NCBI RefSeq assembly: GCF_026241515.1
Contig: NZ_JAPHPW010000008.1
Span: 164,326-228,325, forward strand
Direction: 5' to 3'
DNA: 64,000 bases
DNA from: Vibrio sp. 14G-20
GTDB taxonomy: Bacteria > Pseudomonadota > Gammaproteobacteria > Enterobacterales > Vibrionaceae
Every line of letters begins with the position of its first letter. Position 1 is the stretch's first letter. This document shows, piece after piece, positions 17,707 through 26,286 of the stretch. The notes beneath the pieces are model-generated. The model was not told the origin of the DNA and did not search any database. It worked only from the letters and a program-made list of their open reading frames with translations. The position numbers and the translations under genes were made by a program.

Positions 17707-19245
17707 ATGCCGCATACAATCGACCCGTTGACAGGGTTGAAGAGAAGAACCTTGCCAGTAGTTGCTTTTTTGGTCACCTTTCTGATTACGGTGTTATGCG
17801 TTGTGTTGGTGGCTCTTAATCAAAATCGTGCCTTGAACATGAATTTGGAGAGCTTTGCTAAACACCAAACTCTAAGCCTAAAAGCGTTTATAGATAACGA
17901 TGTTGCTTACATTGGTTCTGGTGCTAATTTTTTCTACGCAAATGATCCTGAAAACTGGGATAAGTTTGATCGCTTTGCACAACAAACGATTAATGTTTCA
18001 AAAAGTCTAATTGGCTTGCAATGGATGCAAAAAGTGACAGCCGATGAGATTGAAGAACACACTGCTCAGATGGAAGAAAAGTACCCATCATATAAGTTAT
18101 TCACTATTCCAAAACATGAATCAAAAGCTTTTGGTTACATCTTAGATGGTGAGCCAGCCTTTGTTGCGACTGATATCTACCCAAATACCGAACCAAATAA
18201 CAGAGTTCTTGGTTTCTACTCTTCTCGTGAACGATTTAAGCGCGTTTTAGACAATATTAAACAGACACGCCAAGCCAATATTTCAGACAAAGTTCGTTTA
18301 ATACAAGATGGCTTAGACCCAGAAATACCGAAAAGTGGCATGCTGGTGTATCACCCTGTATTTGAAGGTGAAAGTGACAATTTGCTCGGTGTTGTGATTG
18401 GTGTGGTTCGTACGACTTATTACTTTGAGAACTTACTGGCGTCCACTGCGGGTGATATGAATGTATATGTGCGAGTGACCGATACGGGTTTTGAAGCAGA
18501 AGATTCTCCCATTTTGTTTGAAACTGAAGGTTTTGAAGGCGTAACTGGGCACCTTATTACCAAAACCATTAGCCTAACCAACCGTGATTGGAAAATTGAT
18601 TACAAGATAGGTTCATGCATCTCGTTTTCCGGCTACTTGGTACTCGCCGGCATTGCTTTAGTTGGGACCACTATCTCTTTACTGCTGGCCTACATAGTTA
18701 ATCTACAAATTCGTGAGAAACAACGTTTGTACCAAATGCTAGATGAGAGGACGGAAGAACTTCGCTTTTTAGCCAATCATGACAGCTTAACCGAGGTCTA
18801 CAACCGACGTGCTTTCAATAAGAAGCTCGACAAAGCCATTGAGCGAAACCAGCCCTTTAGCCTTGTTGGGTTTGATATCGATAAGTTCAAAGGCATTAAT
18901 GACCAATTTGGCCACCCTGCAGGTGATGCCTTGCTCATTCATGTCATCAAGCTGATCTCGGTGAACTTGAAAGAGGGAGATAACTTGTTCCGTTTAGGTG
19001 GTGACGAGTTCTGCATTATTTCTAGCATTTCAGACCATGAATCTCTGAATCGATACTTAGAGTGCATTATAAACACCGTAAGTCACTCTCACTGTGAACA
19101 CAAAGGTCGACAATTAAGTTGTACTTTGAGCATCGGTGCAGCCATTCGTAATAGTGAAGACTCTGAAGAAATCATGCAAAAAGCGGACAGCATGCTCTAT
19201 CAAAGTAAGTCAAATGGCCGAAATAGAGTCACAATTGCAGGCTAA
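17707..19245 (+). CDS. Membrane diguanylate cyclase with CHASE sensor domain
   Basis: Makes the second messenger c-di-GMP. Order: transmembrane helix 1 (about residues 18-40), periplasmic CHASE domain (about 60-290, with IGLQWMQKV and GFYSSRERF), transmembrane helix 2 (about 305-330), and a C-terminal GGDEF domain (about 350-510: NHDSLTEVYNRRAF, GFDIDKFKGIND, active-site RLGGDEF, SIGAA). The allosteric I-site position is KEGD instead of RxxD, so product inhibition may be weak or lost. No EAL domain is present. It is a single gene, transcribed divergently from the Hsp70-like operon; a TATAAT at 17685-17690 may be its -10. Confidence 0.9.
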   Translation: MPHTIDPLTGLKRRTLPVVAFLVTFLITVLCVVLVALNQNRALNMNLESFAKHQTLSLKAFIDNDVAYIGSGANFFYANDPENWDKFDRFAQQTINVSKSLIGLQWMQKVTADEIEEHTAQMEEKYPSYKLFTIPKHESKAFGYILDGEPAFVATDIYPNTEPNNRVLGFYSSRERFKRVLDNIKQTRQANISDKVRLIQDGLDPEIPKSGMLVYHPVFEGESDNLLGVVIGVVRTTYYFENLLASTAGDMNVYVRVTDTGFEAEDSPILFETEGFEGVTGHLITKTISLTNRDWKIDYKIGSCISFSGYLVLAGIALVGTTISLLLAYIVNLQIREKQRLYQMLDERTEELRFLANHDSLTEVYNRRAFNKKLDKAIERNQPFSLVGFDIDKFKGINDQFGHPAGDALLIHVIKLISVNLKEGDNLFRLGGDEFCIISSISDHESLNRYLECIINTVSHSHCEHKGRQLSCTLSIGAAIRNSEDSEEIMQKADSMLYQSKSNGRNRVTIAG

Positions 19246-19332
19246 ATGAGCACTTGATGCAACTGGGGTCGAGTTCTTTATTGGGCTCATGTACAATTTC
19301 AAAAAACTTTTGATGAAAGAATTGGGCGACGT

Positions 19333-19863
19333 ATGAATCACAATCGAGTGGTGTGTTTCGATTTGGAAATGTGCTGTTGGAGCGAAGACGGTGTAGGAAC
19401 AACAGGGGAGATCATTGAAATTGGTCTTGCTGAGATCGATCTTGTATCTGGAACCATCGTGAAGCGCGCGCAATATTACGTTAAGCCCGAAAAAGACGAA
19501 GTCTCTCTATTCTGCGCCGAGTTAACGGGTATTACACCTCGTAAAATCGAAAAACAGGGTCGCCCATTAGAGTCTGTTATCAAGTCGATGATTAAGAACT
19601 TCGGTGGCCCAAAGAAAATCTATGCAGCGTGGGGACGTGACGACCTTATCTTACACAAAGAGTGTATTGAGAAAGGCATCGAACCGCCATTTAGCGAGTT
19701 CTTGAACATCGCCACACTTTATCGAGTTCAGAATCGATTGAAAGAGAAACGTATTGGTCACCGTGCTGCTCAAGAAGCGAAAAACATTGAGTGGGAAGGT
19801 CGTCAGCACTCTGGTTATGTTGACGCTTATAACTTGGCAAAGCTTGCGCTGACGATGTTGTGA
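19333..19863 (+). CDS. DEDDh-type 3'-5' exonuclease (RNase T/ERI1-like)
   Basis: A 176-residue exonuclease-domain protein. The catalytic residues of the DEDDh family can be seen: Asp and Glu in FDLEMCCW (residues 10 and 12), the Exo II Asp in the region AAWGRDDLILHK, and the Exo III His/Asp in HSGYVDAYNLA. The Cys-rich FDLEMCCW start and the ELTGIT motif point to the inhibitor-of-KinA/ERI1-like subgroup rather than the DnaQ proofreading subunit. Substrate (RNA or DNA) cannot be decided. It is a single gene and is followed by a hairpin at 19954. Confidence 0.8.
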   Translation: MNHNRVVCFDLEMCCWSEDGVGTTGEIIEIGLAEIDLVSGTIVKRAQYYVKPEKDEVSLFCAELTGITPRKIEKQGRPLESVIKSMIKNFGGPKKIYAAWGRDDLILHKECIEKGIEPPFSEFLNIATLYRVQNRLKEKRIGHRAAQEAKNIEWEGRQHSGYVDAYNLAKLALTML

Positions 19864-19953
19864 TCGTTTGTATTTCAGAGAGGCGCTTGGTTAAATACTG
19901 AAAGGTTAAACACTTAAAGTTAGCCTGAATCTTGTGAGTTATTAAAATGAAGA

Positions 19954-19981
19954 GCCACCTACTTATTAGGTGGTTTTTTTG
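19954..19981 (+). terminator. Terminator after the exonuclease gene
   Basis: Stem CCACCTA (19955-19961) / TAGGTGG (19967-19973) followed by seven T residues. Confidence 0.85.
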
Positions 19982-19991
19982 TGCCTGTTAT

Positions 19992-20145
19992 TTGAGGGTA
20001 ATGACGATGCAAATTGAGGGTAATGACTATTCACGTTGAGATCAATGAATATTCACGTTAAGGGCAATGACTACTCACGTTGAGGGTAATGACTAGTCAC
20101 GTTGAGGGTAATGACTACTCACGTTGAGGGCAATGACTATTCCAA
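19992..20145. repeat. Seven tandem copies of a 22-bp repeat
   Basis: Units start at 19992, 20014, 20036, 20058, 20080, 20102 and 20124. The consensus begins TTGAGGGTAATGACTA and ends in TCACG; the fifth, sixth and seventh copies are most alike. The unit length is not a multiple of three and no ORF crosses it. It lies in the 457-bp gap between the exonuclease terminator and the next promoter. There are no spacers, so it is not a CRISPR array. Confidence 0.9.
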
Positions 20146-20320
20146 GAAATCTAATTTCAACAAGTGGTTTATCAATAGTGAATGGCTACATCGCTTATTT
20201 TACGAGTGAATAATATTCGTTTGAAATTTAGCTTTTTAATTAATATTAAATCGCAGGTTTCGACCTTGATTGGGTAGAGCTAGGTGGTAGCGTTAGCTCA
20301 CCCAAAACAAGGAGAATAGG

Positions 20321-20677
20321 ATGAAGAACATTATTAAGTATGGATTGGCACTGGGGGCGCTAAGCGTAAGTGCGTTGGTCTCGGCACAACCCGTTGTATT
20401 GATAAACACTTTTTCAGTCGAGCCAGCCCATGAAGCCGCTACGTTAACGTATTGGGAAGATGCGCGAGACGTATTGGTGAAGCAACCAGGATATATCTCT
20501 ACCAAATTGCACCGCTCTTTAAGCTCGGATGCGACATACCGTTTTATTAATGTTGCAGAGTGGGAAAGCAAAAAGCATTTCCATGATGCGATACAGGCGA
20601 TGAGAAAAGAATTACCACCTTTAACAATTGAAGGGGTTTCTGCTGACCCTAACTTGTATGAAATTATTCGCGACTAA
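20321..20677 (+). CDS. Exported antibiotic biosynthesis monooxygenase-like (ABM) domain protein
   Basis: A 118-residue protein with an N-terminal signal peptide (IIKYGLALGALSVSALVSAQP, cleavage probably after SA) followed by an ABM dimeric alpha-beta barrel domain (PVVLINTFSV...YWEDARDVLVKQPGYISTKLHRS...RFINVAEWESKKHFHDAI). ABM proteins are usually cytoplasmic small monooxygenases or haem-degrading enzymes; an exported form is less common. AAGGAG precedes the ATG. The next gene, 16 bp on, also has a signal peptide and a similar fold, so the two form an operon. The substrate is unknown. Confidence 0.75.
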   Translation: MKNIIKYGLALGALSVSALVSAQPVVLINTFSVEPAHEAATLTYWEDARDVLVKQPGYISTKLHRSLSSDATYRFINVAEWESKKHFHDAIQAMRKELPPLTIEGVSADPNLYEIIRD

Positions 20678-20693
20678 TTAGGAAGCCACCACA

Positions 20694-21389
20694 ATGAAAA
20701 CAACTCTAGGAACCTTTTTAGCTATTTTTAGCTTTCTATTTTCAGCTATTCTTTTTTCAACCCATGCCCATGCAGCGGCATACGGCGTGTCAGTGGCTTG
20801 GAAAACCGATGACGCCCAAGCCGTATTTGAAGCAATGCCTCATCAGAAAAAAGCATTTGCCAACCTGATTGATGCGGGCTTGGTCCACGATATGTTCGTA
20901 TCACAAAGCTTTATTGGGGATAAAAAGTTTCCGATGATTAAGTTTGTGATTGAAGCGGACAGTGAGCAGCACGTTAGAGACTTGATTGGTAACTTGCCAT
21001 TCCAATTTAAAGAGCTTGTAGAGGTGACTGAAATCAGAGACATCGGTAATAAGTGGTTAAACACGGACGTCGCTTTCACAAACTACGCAGTAGAACTCGC
21101 TTGGAAAGAGCCTGAGAATCAATTCATTGTCGATGAGGTTATTAGCAAAGATTTACAAATGGTTGTCGATTGGAGTGCTCAAGGTGTGATTACGTCTGCT
21201 TATTTAAAACATCAAGAAATAGCAGAAGAGAAGCCAAACCAAAAAGCGATGATCAGGCCAGTCTATTCAATGGCAATATTGGCTAAAAACGAAGAGCAAG
21301 CGCGCGAAGTTGCCAATCAGTTGAATGCAGTAAAGTTAGGCTTCGCTGAAGTTATGGTAAGTGAACTTGGATTCAAACTGGAACTCTAA
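20694..21389 (+). CDS. Exported protein with two ferredoxin-like repeats, unknown function
   Basis: A 231-residue protein with a signal peptide (LFSAILFSTHAHAAA) and two related halves: AYGVSVAWKTDD... (about residues 29-118) and NYAVELAWKEPEN... (about 126-231). Each half runs beta-alpha-beta-beta-alpha-beta with a closing VTEIRD or VSELGF strand, like the dimeric alpha-beta barrel/muconolactone isomerase-like fold, so one chain may make a complete barrel. It lies 16 bp after the exported ABM protein. I do not recognise a named family; the repeat was seen by eye. Confidence 0.6.
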   Translation: MKTTLGTFLAIFSFLFSAILFSTHAHAAAYGVSVAWKTDDAQAVFEAMPHQKKAFANLIDAGLVHDMFVSQSFIGDKKFPMIKFVIEADSEQHVRDLIGNLPFQFKELVEVTEIRDIGNKWLNTDVAFTNYAVELAWKEPENQFIVDEVISKDLQMVVDWSAQGVITSAYLKHQEIAEEKPNQKAMIRPVYSMAILAKNEEQAREVANQLNAVKLGFAEVMVSELGFKLEL

Positions 21390-21580
21390 TTTCGCTAGAA
21401 CAGAATTGTGACCTCGTTTTTAGATTGCGTAACGACGAGGTTTTAATATAGGGCATGACCAGTTTAGAGTTAAACCTTGGCTATGTTCAAAGGTGAGTTA
21501 GTTTACGTGACTGACTCACCTTGTTGTTATTTTATATTGTTACTCGCTGAGCTTATATTTAGCTTAATTATTGGCTAAAC

Positions 21581-22534
21581 TTGTCACTACTCTTTTCTAT
21601 GTATGGTTTGCTATTAGTTCGACCAAACAAACACTTTTTTGATGACCTTTTTATTTATGAACACCTCGCCGAAATGAACGCCAATAGCCATGAAAAAATC
21701 ACCTTAGACGCTTCGGGCATCGAGTTGATTAATAACACACTCATTGATTCGGAATCTGGTAAGCGGGTCACCTTATCCCCCTCAGAAGGTCTGATCCTTG
21801 AGCATCTAGTGAAGAACAGCCCAAAAGCCGTTGGTCGAGACTTTTTACTTGAGCATTGCTGGCCGGGCAGGGTTGTGACGGGCAGTTCACTTAATGTCGC
21901 GGTTAAGAACATTCGCACTGCATTAAATTCGTTTGAGTGTGATTGCAAAATCTTAACGGTTCAAAAGGAAGGGTACAGCTTCAATGGTTTGAAACAGGTA
22001 GGTAGTTATTTATCGATGCCAACATCTACCGCTGAAGCGCATGTTGAAGCTGCGTTTTCAGAGAAAGCCGCCATCGTTTCAGAGAAAACCACCATCGTCG
22101 ATGAGTTAACATCAGCGACACCGTTTAAGCCTTCTGGCATGAACCAACAAGCTGGGCAATCAAAGCAACAGGGTTCACTATCACGTCAGTTTAAGGCGAA
22201 GCACTTTATCGCGCGTCATCGCTCTCGTATCGCAGGAATATTAGTCAGCGGATTTCTTCTTATGCTGTTTTATCAGTTTGCTTTTTTTATGGATAAGACG
22301 AGCTATCACGACATGGATGTTTATCACGACAGTTTGAATTTTGATCAAGATCTTTTAACTGAGTTGAATACTGTGTCAGAACTCGGTGTTGAGTCACTCT
22401 ACCTCCATCGCATTGGCGTTGGGTGTCAGAACATTCAAGCTGTTGCTTTGATAAACGGGCGCTGGAAAGAGATGAGCCATCAGTTTAAAACTGTCTCTTG
22501 CGAAGGCGACAATAACAATGAGCGAGGGCAATAA
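21581..22534 (+). CDS. ToxR-like transmembrane transcriptional regulator
   Basis: A protein of the ToxR/CadC type: an N-terminal cytoplasmic winged-helix DNA-binding domain (SGKRVTLSPSEGLILEHLVKN, LLEHCWPGRVVTGSSLNVAVKNIRTAL, KEGYSF; about residues 50-145), a variable Gln/Ser-rich linker, a single membrane helix (about 224-244, IAGILVSGFLLMLFYQFAFF), and a short periplasmic part with one Cys pair candidate (VGCQNI and VSCEG). The start is uncertain: the frame opens with TTG at 21581, with ATGs at 21599 and 21674. The next gene starts 2 bp after its stop, which matches the toxR-toxS arrangement. Target genes are unknown; the neighbouring exported proteins are candidates. Confidence 0.8.
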   Translation: MSLLFSMYGLLLVRPNKHFFDDLFIYEHLAEMNANSHEKITLDASGIELINNTLIDSESGKRVTLSPSEGLILEHLVKNSPKAVGRDFLLEHCWPGRVVTGSSLNVAVKNIRTALNSFECDCKILTVQKEGYSFNGLKQVGSYLSMPTSTAEAHVEAAFSEKAAIVSEKTTIVDELTSATPFKPSGMNQQAGQSKQQGSLSRQFKAKHFIARHRSRIAGILVSGFLLMLFYQFAFFMDKTSYHDMDVYHDSLNFDQDLLTELNTVSELGVESLYLHRIGVGCQNIQAVALINGRWKEMSHQFKTVSCEGDNNNERGQ

Positions 22535-22536
22535 GT

Positions 22537-22974
22537 ATGAATCGTAAGTTTTGGATGCCTATCTTATTGACGCTTTTTGTGATTCTAAATGTAGGCTTAA
22601 TCTCTGGGCTCGCAACCAAAAGTACCTATCGATTTTCTGCGGAATACCCGATGGTCGGTTGGGAGAGAATCTCGCTCCGATTGGAAAATGGTCGAGTCAA
22701 AATGCAGTACATTGGCTATGACATGGATGGGAATGTCGCTCAAACTAAGCAGATGTTTGGTGTGTTCTTGCGCTGGGGGAATCATTACTACCTTTATCAA
22801 TTAGACCAGGATCAGGCTCAAGATAAGCAGACATTCAATATCAAGCACTTATACATTCAACAAACGCAAGGCAAGCGCAGTGTGTTGGTATCAAATCAGC
22901 GTGGCCTTTATGTCACTAAGAAGGGCACGCCGTTAGAGCTCAAAGGCATCATGCATGGCGATCGCTTACGCTAA
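22537..22974 (+). CDS. ToxS-like single-pass membrane partner of the ToxR-like regulator
   Basis: A 145-residue protein with an N-terminal membrane anchor (MPILLTLFVILNVGLISGL) and a periplasmic beta-rich domain (YPMVGWERISLRLENGRVKMQYIGYD...). ToxS and TcpH are small bitopic proteins that protect or assist the periplasmic part of their ToxR-like partner; size, topology and the 2-bp gap to the regulator fit this. Similarity to ToxS itself is not obvious from sequence, so the call rests on architecture and context. Confidence 0.6.
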   Translation: MNRKFWMPILLTLFVILNVGLISGLATKSTYRFSAEYPMVGWERISLRLENGRVKMQYIGYDMDGNVAQTKQMFGVFLRWGNHYYLYQLDQDQAQDKQTFNIKHLYIQQTQGKRSVLVSNQRGLYVTKKGTPLELKGIMHGDRLR

Positions 22975-23007
22975 TACAGAGGCTTAATGCTAGTAGAGAG
23001 CCTTTGG

Positions 23008-23457
23008 TTAGCTTTTACCGAGGACGTTCAGCTTAGTCTTGATAAAGTCACTGTGGTCAACGTAGAGCAGTTCCGCTGTTTTACGGATCACAGAATCTTC
23101 GATAGGGTCAATTTCTCCGTCGGCATGCGCCACTTCCCACATCGCTTTGATTAAGTCGATTCGCACTGGCTGAGATAGGTCTCTGAGTTGTGATGTAAAG
23201 TCATACAGCGAGACTGATTGCTCTACTTTCGGTTCTGCTTGCGCTAGCAGCACCTTTGCTTGATCTTCATCTAAATCCAGCAAACGTTGCAGAAGCTGTA
23301 GCTTAGCGACTCTTTCTGATTCATTGATCTGATGGTCGGCTCCCGCGACTTCACACAACAAACTCGCAATGGCGACATTAGGTGATGTTCCTTGGTTTTT
23401 GCTTAGGTCCTGGCCTTCAATCAATTGTTTAAACATTGATGTGAGAGAATTGAACAT
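23008..23457 (-). CDS. TerB-family (tellurite resistance TerB-like) protein
   Basis: A 149-residue all-helical protein with the two-repeat acidic metal-binding pattern of TerB: ASLLCEVAGADHQINESER and KAMWEVAHADGEIDPIEDSVIRKTAELL, where the ADHxI-x-x-E and ADGEID-x-x-E loops carry the acidic residues. TerB-like domains occur in stress and phage-defence contexts, but stand-alone genes like this have no proven role. The start is supported by a GAG-rich sequence upstream. It converges on the ToxS-like gene and precedes a PhoD-like gene on the same strand. Confidence 0.8.
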   Translation of the reverse strand: MFNSLTSMFKQLIEGQDLSKNQGTSPNVAIASLLCEVAGADHQINESERVAKLQLLQRLLDLDEDQAKVLLAQAEPKVEQSVSLYDFTSQLRDLSQPVRIDLIKAMWEVAHADGEIDPIEDSVIRKTAELLYVDHSDFIKTKLNVLGKS

Positions 23458-23604
23458 AACGAGCTCCAGTTAAAATTTGTATCGGGTTCCGTAACGCTGA
23501 TAGCTATCAACTATAACTACAACTATTGGGTCTACAGAGTGTGATCGCAAGCGTCTTTACTAAAAACTGACATTACGGATAGGCGAGCGATAAGGAGCAC
23601 TTTA

Positions 23605-25650
23605 TCAATCTGGCTCTGGGAAACGGGTAATTTTACCATCACCACTGAGTGTCGTGATCGATTGCGGTTTCCCGTCGTTATCTAACCTGAGCTCACCAAT
23701 TGCACTGCGGTTTGAAAGGCGATAGAAGGTCTGATTATCAGGGCTTCGCTTCTCGATTTTTAAGCGTTTACGCTTAGTGAAGTAGTTCAAAACTGAGCGA
23801 GGGCTGTATAACAGGCGGTCCCATACATCGCAGAATTTAAGCAGCGGAGCAGGGAACTGATTTTTAAGGCCACTACAGGTGATTTGATAGATGTTCGGGC
23901 TGTTGCGACGATACCTAAGCTTGATGTCATAAGCGAAGGAGTAGTGAACGTCACCAGACAGTACCACGAAGTTGGTCGGTGTTTTTGTATGGGTAAAGAT
24001 ACTGATCAGTGTATTGGCACTGCCCGGATGCGCCATCCAGTTTTCAGCATCTATCACTAATGGCTTGCCGATTGTGGTCGCCATCTTTTGTAGTGTTTCA
24101 ATAAACTTCACGCCAAACATCGGTGCCGCAGAAACGATCACTACTTTATCTTGATTCATTAACTGATGCTGAAACTCAATCAAGGCTTCCCAGTCCATTA
24201 AACCTGAAGGCTTATTCATGCGTGACTCTGAACGCCAACGACGCGTTCGAGTATCCAACACAATGACTTTTGGCGAGGTATCTATTGTGTAATGCCACTC
24301 TTCAAAGCGACTTAACATCTCAATGAAGGCTTGATGCTTGTCTGGCTCGATATTGCTAACAGAGTGAGTAGTCACTGCATTGCTGGCTGCATTGTGAGTT
24401 TGTTTAGTAATGCGCGGATGATCGACAAAAAGCTGTTTTGCTTTCTCGATGAACGCTTCGTCGAAGCTCTCCGGTTTGTTACCCCAACCCTGACACATCC
24501 AGTAAGCCGCGAGGCCGTTACCAATGACTTGAGTTGCGCACTGGTTTTGGTCGACGGCATGCTCCCAACCCACGGTAAGGTTCCAATCATCAGTCACATC
24601 GTGATCGTCGAAGATCATGTACGTTGGAATATGCGCGAACAGACGTTGCACTTGCGGTAAGCCAGCAATGAAATCATCCATGATGACGCTTTCATCACGC
24701 CACTGTTGCTGCTCAGTCGGTGTTAATTGTCGTCCACCTTGAGTGAAGTTATTCTCAATTAAACGCTCTCGATTGACGCATTGCCAGAGTGTCGGAGACC
24801 AAACCAACAAGTACATCGCGATAAACTCAGACAGCGTGACCAAGTGGTTTTCACAATCGGTAGAACTAAAAATCGGCACGCCACGATTCGGGAAGAACTT
24901 ATCGATCATGGACTCTGAAGCGGTGTGGTGCGGTAAATAGTGATGACGCTGATATAAGTGATATTCACTTTTATACAGAGCGTCACTGCTGTTGATTTGT
25001 TTAATTTGCGAGTCAGTCGGTAAGCTCTCACCGACAAGGCCAAGCAGTTGAATCACTTGCTGAATAGCATCAAGCGTTGGGCCTGCCACATGGTCGGCGT
25101 AGATCTGATCGCCGCTCATCATCAGCATGTCGGGTCTTTCAGCGACGGTTTGCTCGGCCATCTTGTTGTCGGCTGCGACTAGGCTGTCTTTGCTTGGATG
25201 ATGCGGATTACGGCAAGAGCCATGCAGAATGTAATCAGCCGAGGTCGATACCTTAAACTCAACGCGAGATTTACCGTTGTAAACAAGGTGAGGCGCGAGC
25301 TCTTTTAGTGAACCTAACTCTGTGTGAATGTCATATTCAAGAAGCGTATTAGTCGGAAACTCACCTTGTAAGCGAATCAGCGTTACCCAAGCATGTGTAC
25401 CGATTTGAATCGAATCATGCTCTTCAAGCGATGAGGTATAAAACGGTTGGTCTTGTTCTGCTTCAGAATGCTCTTTTTCGTTCGAAAAGCCTGTTTCTCG
25501 ACTATGCTCAGTTTCACGAATAAAAAGATCAGCCCGGCCAACAAGGGGTGAGCTGGTGGCTAACCAAAGTACCACTTCAGTCGCGTTGGTTTTTCTTAAA
25601 ATGGGTCCGGCGAGTAACAGGGGAAGAGATGATGTCGTAGAGGGTTTCAA
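23605..25650 (-). CDS. PhoD-like metallophosphatase (alkaline phosphatase D family)
   Basis: A 681-residue metallophosphatase. Metal-site motifs: MMSGDQIYADH (about residue 175), IFDDHDVTDDWN (about 345-356), and LSGDVHYSF near 570, the usual PhoD set. The N-terminal about 120 residues form a beta-sandwich (VVLWLATSSPLVGRADL, TRLQGEFPTNTLLEYDI), as in PhoD-like proteins. I see no Tat or Sec signal; the N-terminus SLPLLLAGPILRK is short and not a classical export signal, so it may be cytoplasmic. Substrates of such proteins range from phosphodiesters to phospholipids and cannot be inferred. Confidence 0.85.
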   Translation of the reverse strand: MKPSTTSSLPLLLAGPILRKTNATEVVLWLATSSPLVGRADLFIRETEHSRETGFSNEKEHSEAEQDQPFYTSSLEEHDSIQIGTHAWVTLIRLQGEFPTNTLLEYDIHTELGSLKELAPHLVYNGKSRVEFKVSTSADYILHGSCRNPHHPSKDSLVAADNKMAEQTVAERPDMLMMSGDQIYADHVAGPTLDAIQQVIQLLGLVGESLPTDSQIKQINSSDALYKSEYHLYQRHHYLPHHTASESMIDKFFPNRGVPIFSSTDCENHLVTLSEFIAMYLLVWSPTLWQCVNRERLIENNFTQGGRQLTPTEQQQWRDESVIMDDFIAGLPQVQRLFAHIPTYMIFDDHDVTDDWNLTVGWEHAVDQNQCATQVIGNGLAAYWMCQGWGNKPESFDEAFIEKAKQLFVDHPRITKQTHNAASNAVTTHSVSNIEPDKHQAFIEMLSRFEEWHYTIDTSPKVIVLDTRTRRWRSESRMNKPSGLMDWEALIEFQHQLMNQDKVVIVSAAPMFGVKFIETLQKMATTIGKPLVIDAENWMAHPGSANTLISIFTHTKTPTNFVVLSGDVHYSFAYDIKLRYRRNSPNIYQITCSGLKNQFPAPLLKFCDVWDRLLYSPRSVLNYFTKRKRLKIEKRSPDNQTFYRLSNRSAIGELRLDNDGKPQSITTLSGDGKITRFPEPD

Positions 25651-25728
25651 TACGGTACCTAAAATCGTTGGTGGTTAGTCGTCGTGGTGTTCTTTTGTTT
25701 CGAGCTTATTCGTGCCTGGCTTTAAGGT

Positions 25729-26205
25729 TTAAAGCTCTGATGCTTCAAGTTCTACTGAGTCAGATTCTGTTGTTTTATGCTCTGCAATCTCAGGCTCTGT
25801 CGTTTCAGAATCCGCTGATTCAAGAACTTCGATAACTTCCGAGCTAGAAAGTTCATGACCCATTAGAAATATTGCCAATAGGGCATCGGCTTTGGTCTTG
25901 GTATCGGAAGTGTCGTCTAACACCTGTTCAAATTTTTCACGAATCATAGCGATTTCGTGTTCAACAAAGCCACGACCTTCTTCATCCCCTTGATTGTCTT
26001 CAGGAGCATTATCGAATTTAAGAAATAGCATGTCGCCGTCTAGGTTGGTATCCACCAAACGCTCGGGCAACCACGCCTCACCCATAACAATATCTGGATC
26101 GGAATCTTTGGGTAACTGATCTATAATGTTTTGTAATTCGGAAACTTTCACAATACTTTCATTTAACCGAGAATATTCTGCATTGTAACGGTCAATGCCG
26201 AGCAA
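25729..26205 (-). CDS. Acidic protein of unknown function
   Basis: A 158-residue, strongly acidic protein (VKVSELQNIIDQLPKDSDPD; DEEGRGFVEHEIAMIREKFEQ), ending in a low-complexity tail of E/T/S/A repeats (about residues 128-158, e.g. TTEPEIAEHKTTESDSVELE). The frame starts at TTG; no convincing Shine-Dalgarno is seen, so the start is uncertain. It lies 78 bp upstream of the PhoD-like gene on the same strand and is divergent from the MipA/OmpV gene. No family recognised. Confidence 0.55.
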   Translation of the reverse strand: MLGIDRYNAEYSRLNESIVKVSELQNIIDQLPKDSDPDIVMGEAWLPERLVDTNLDGDMLFLKFDNAPEDNQGDEEGRGFVEHEIAMIREKFEQVLDDTSDTKTKADALLAIFLMGHELSSSEVIEVLESADSETTEPEIAEHKTTESDSVELEASEL

Positions 26206-26286
26206 ACCTAAAAATAGTTAGCCGCCATGGTTAATAAATGTCTATTCAGTAACACAATATTTATTACAAAGAGTAATTACACAAGA

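Noticed and set aside
19992..20145. CRISPR array
   Set aside because: Repeats are directly abutting with no spacers and no cas genes nearby.
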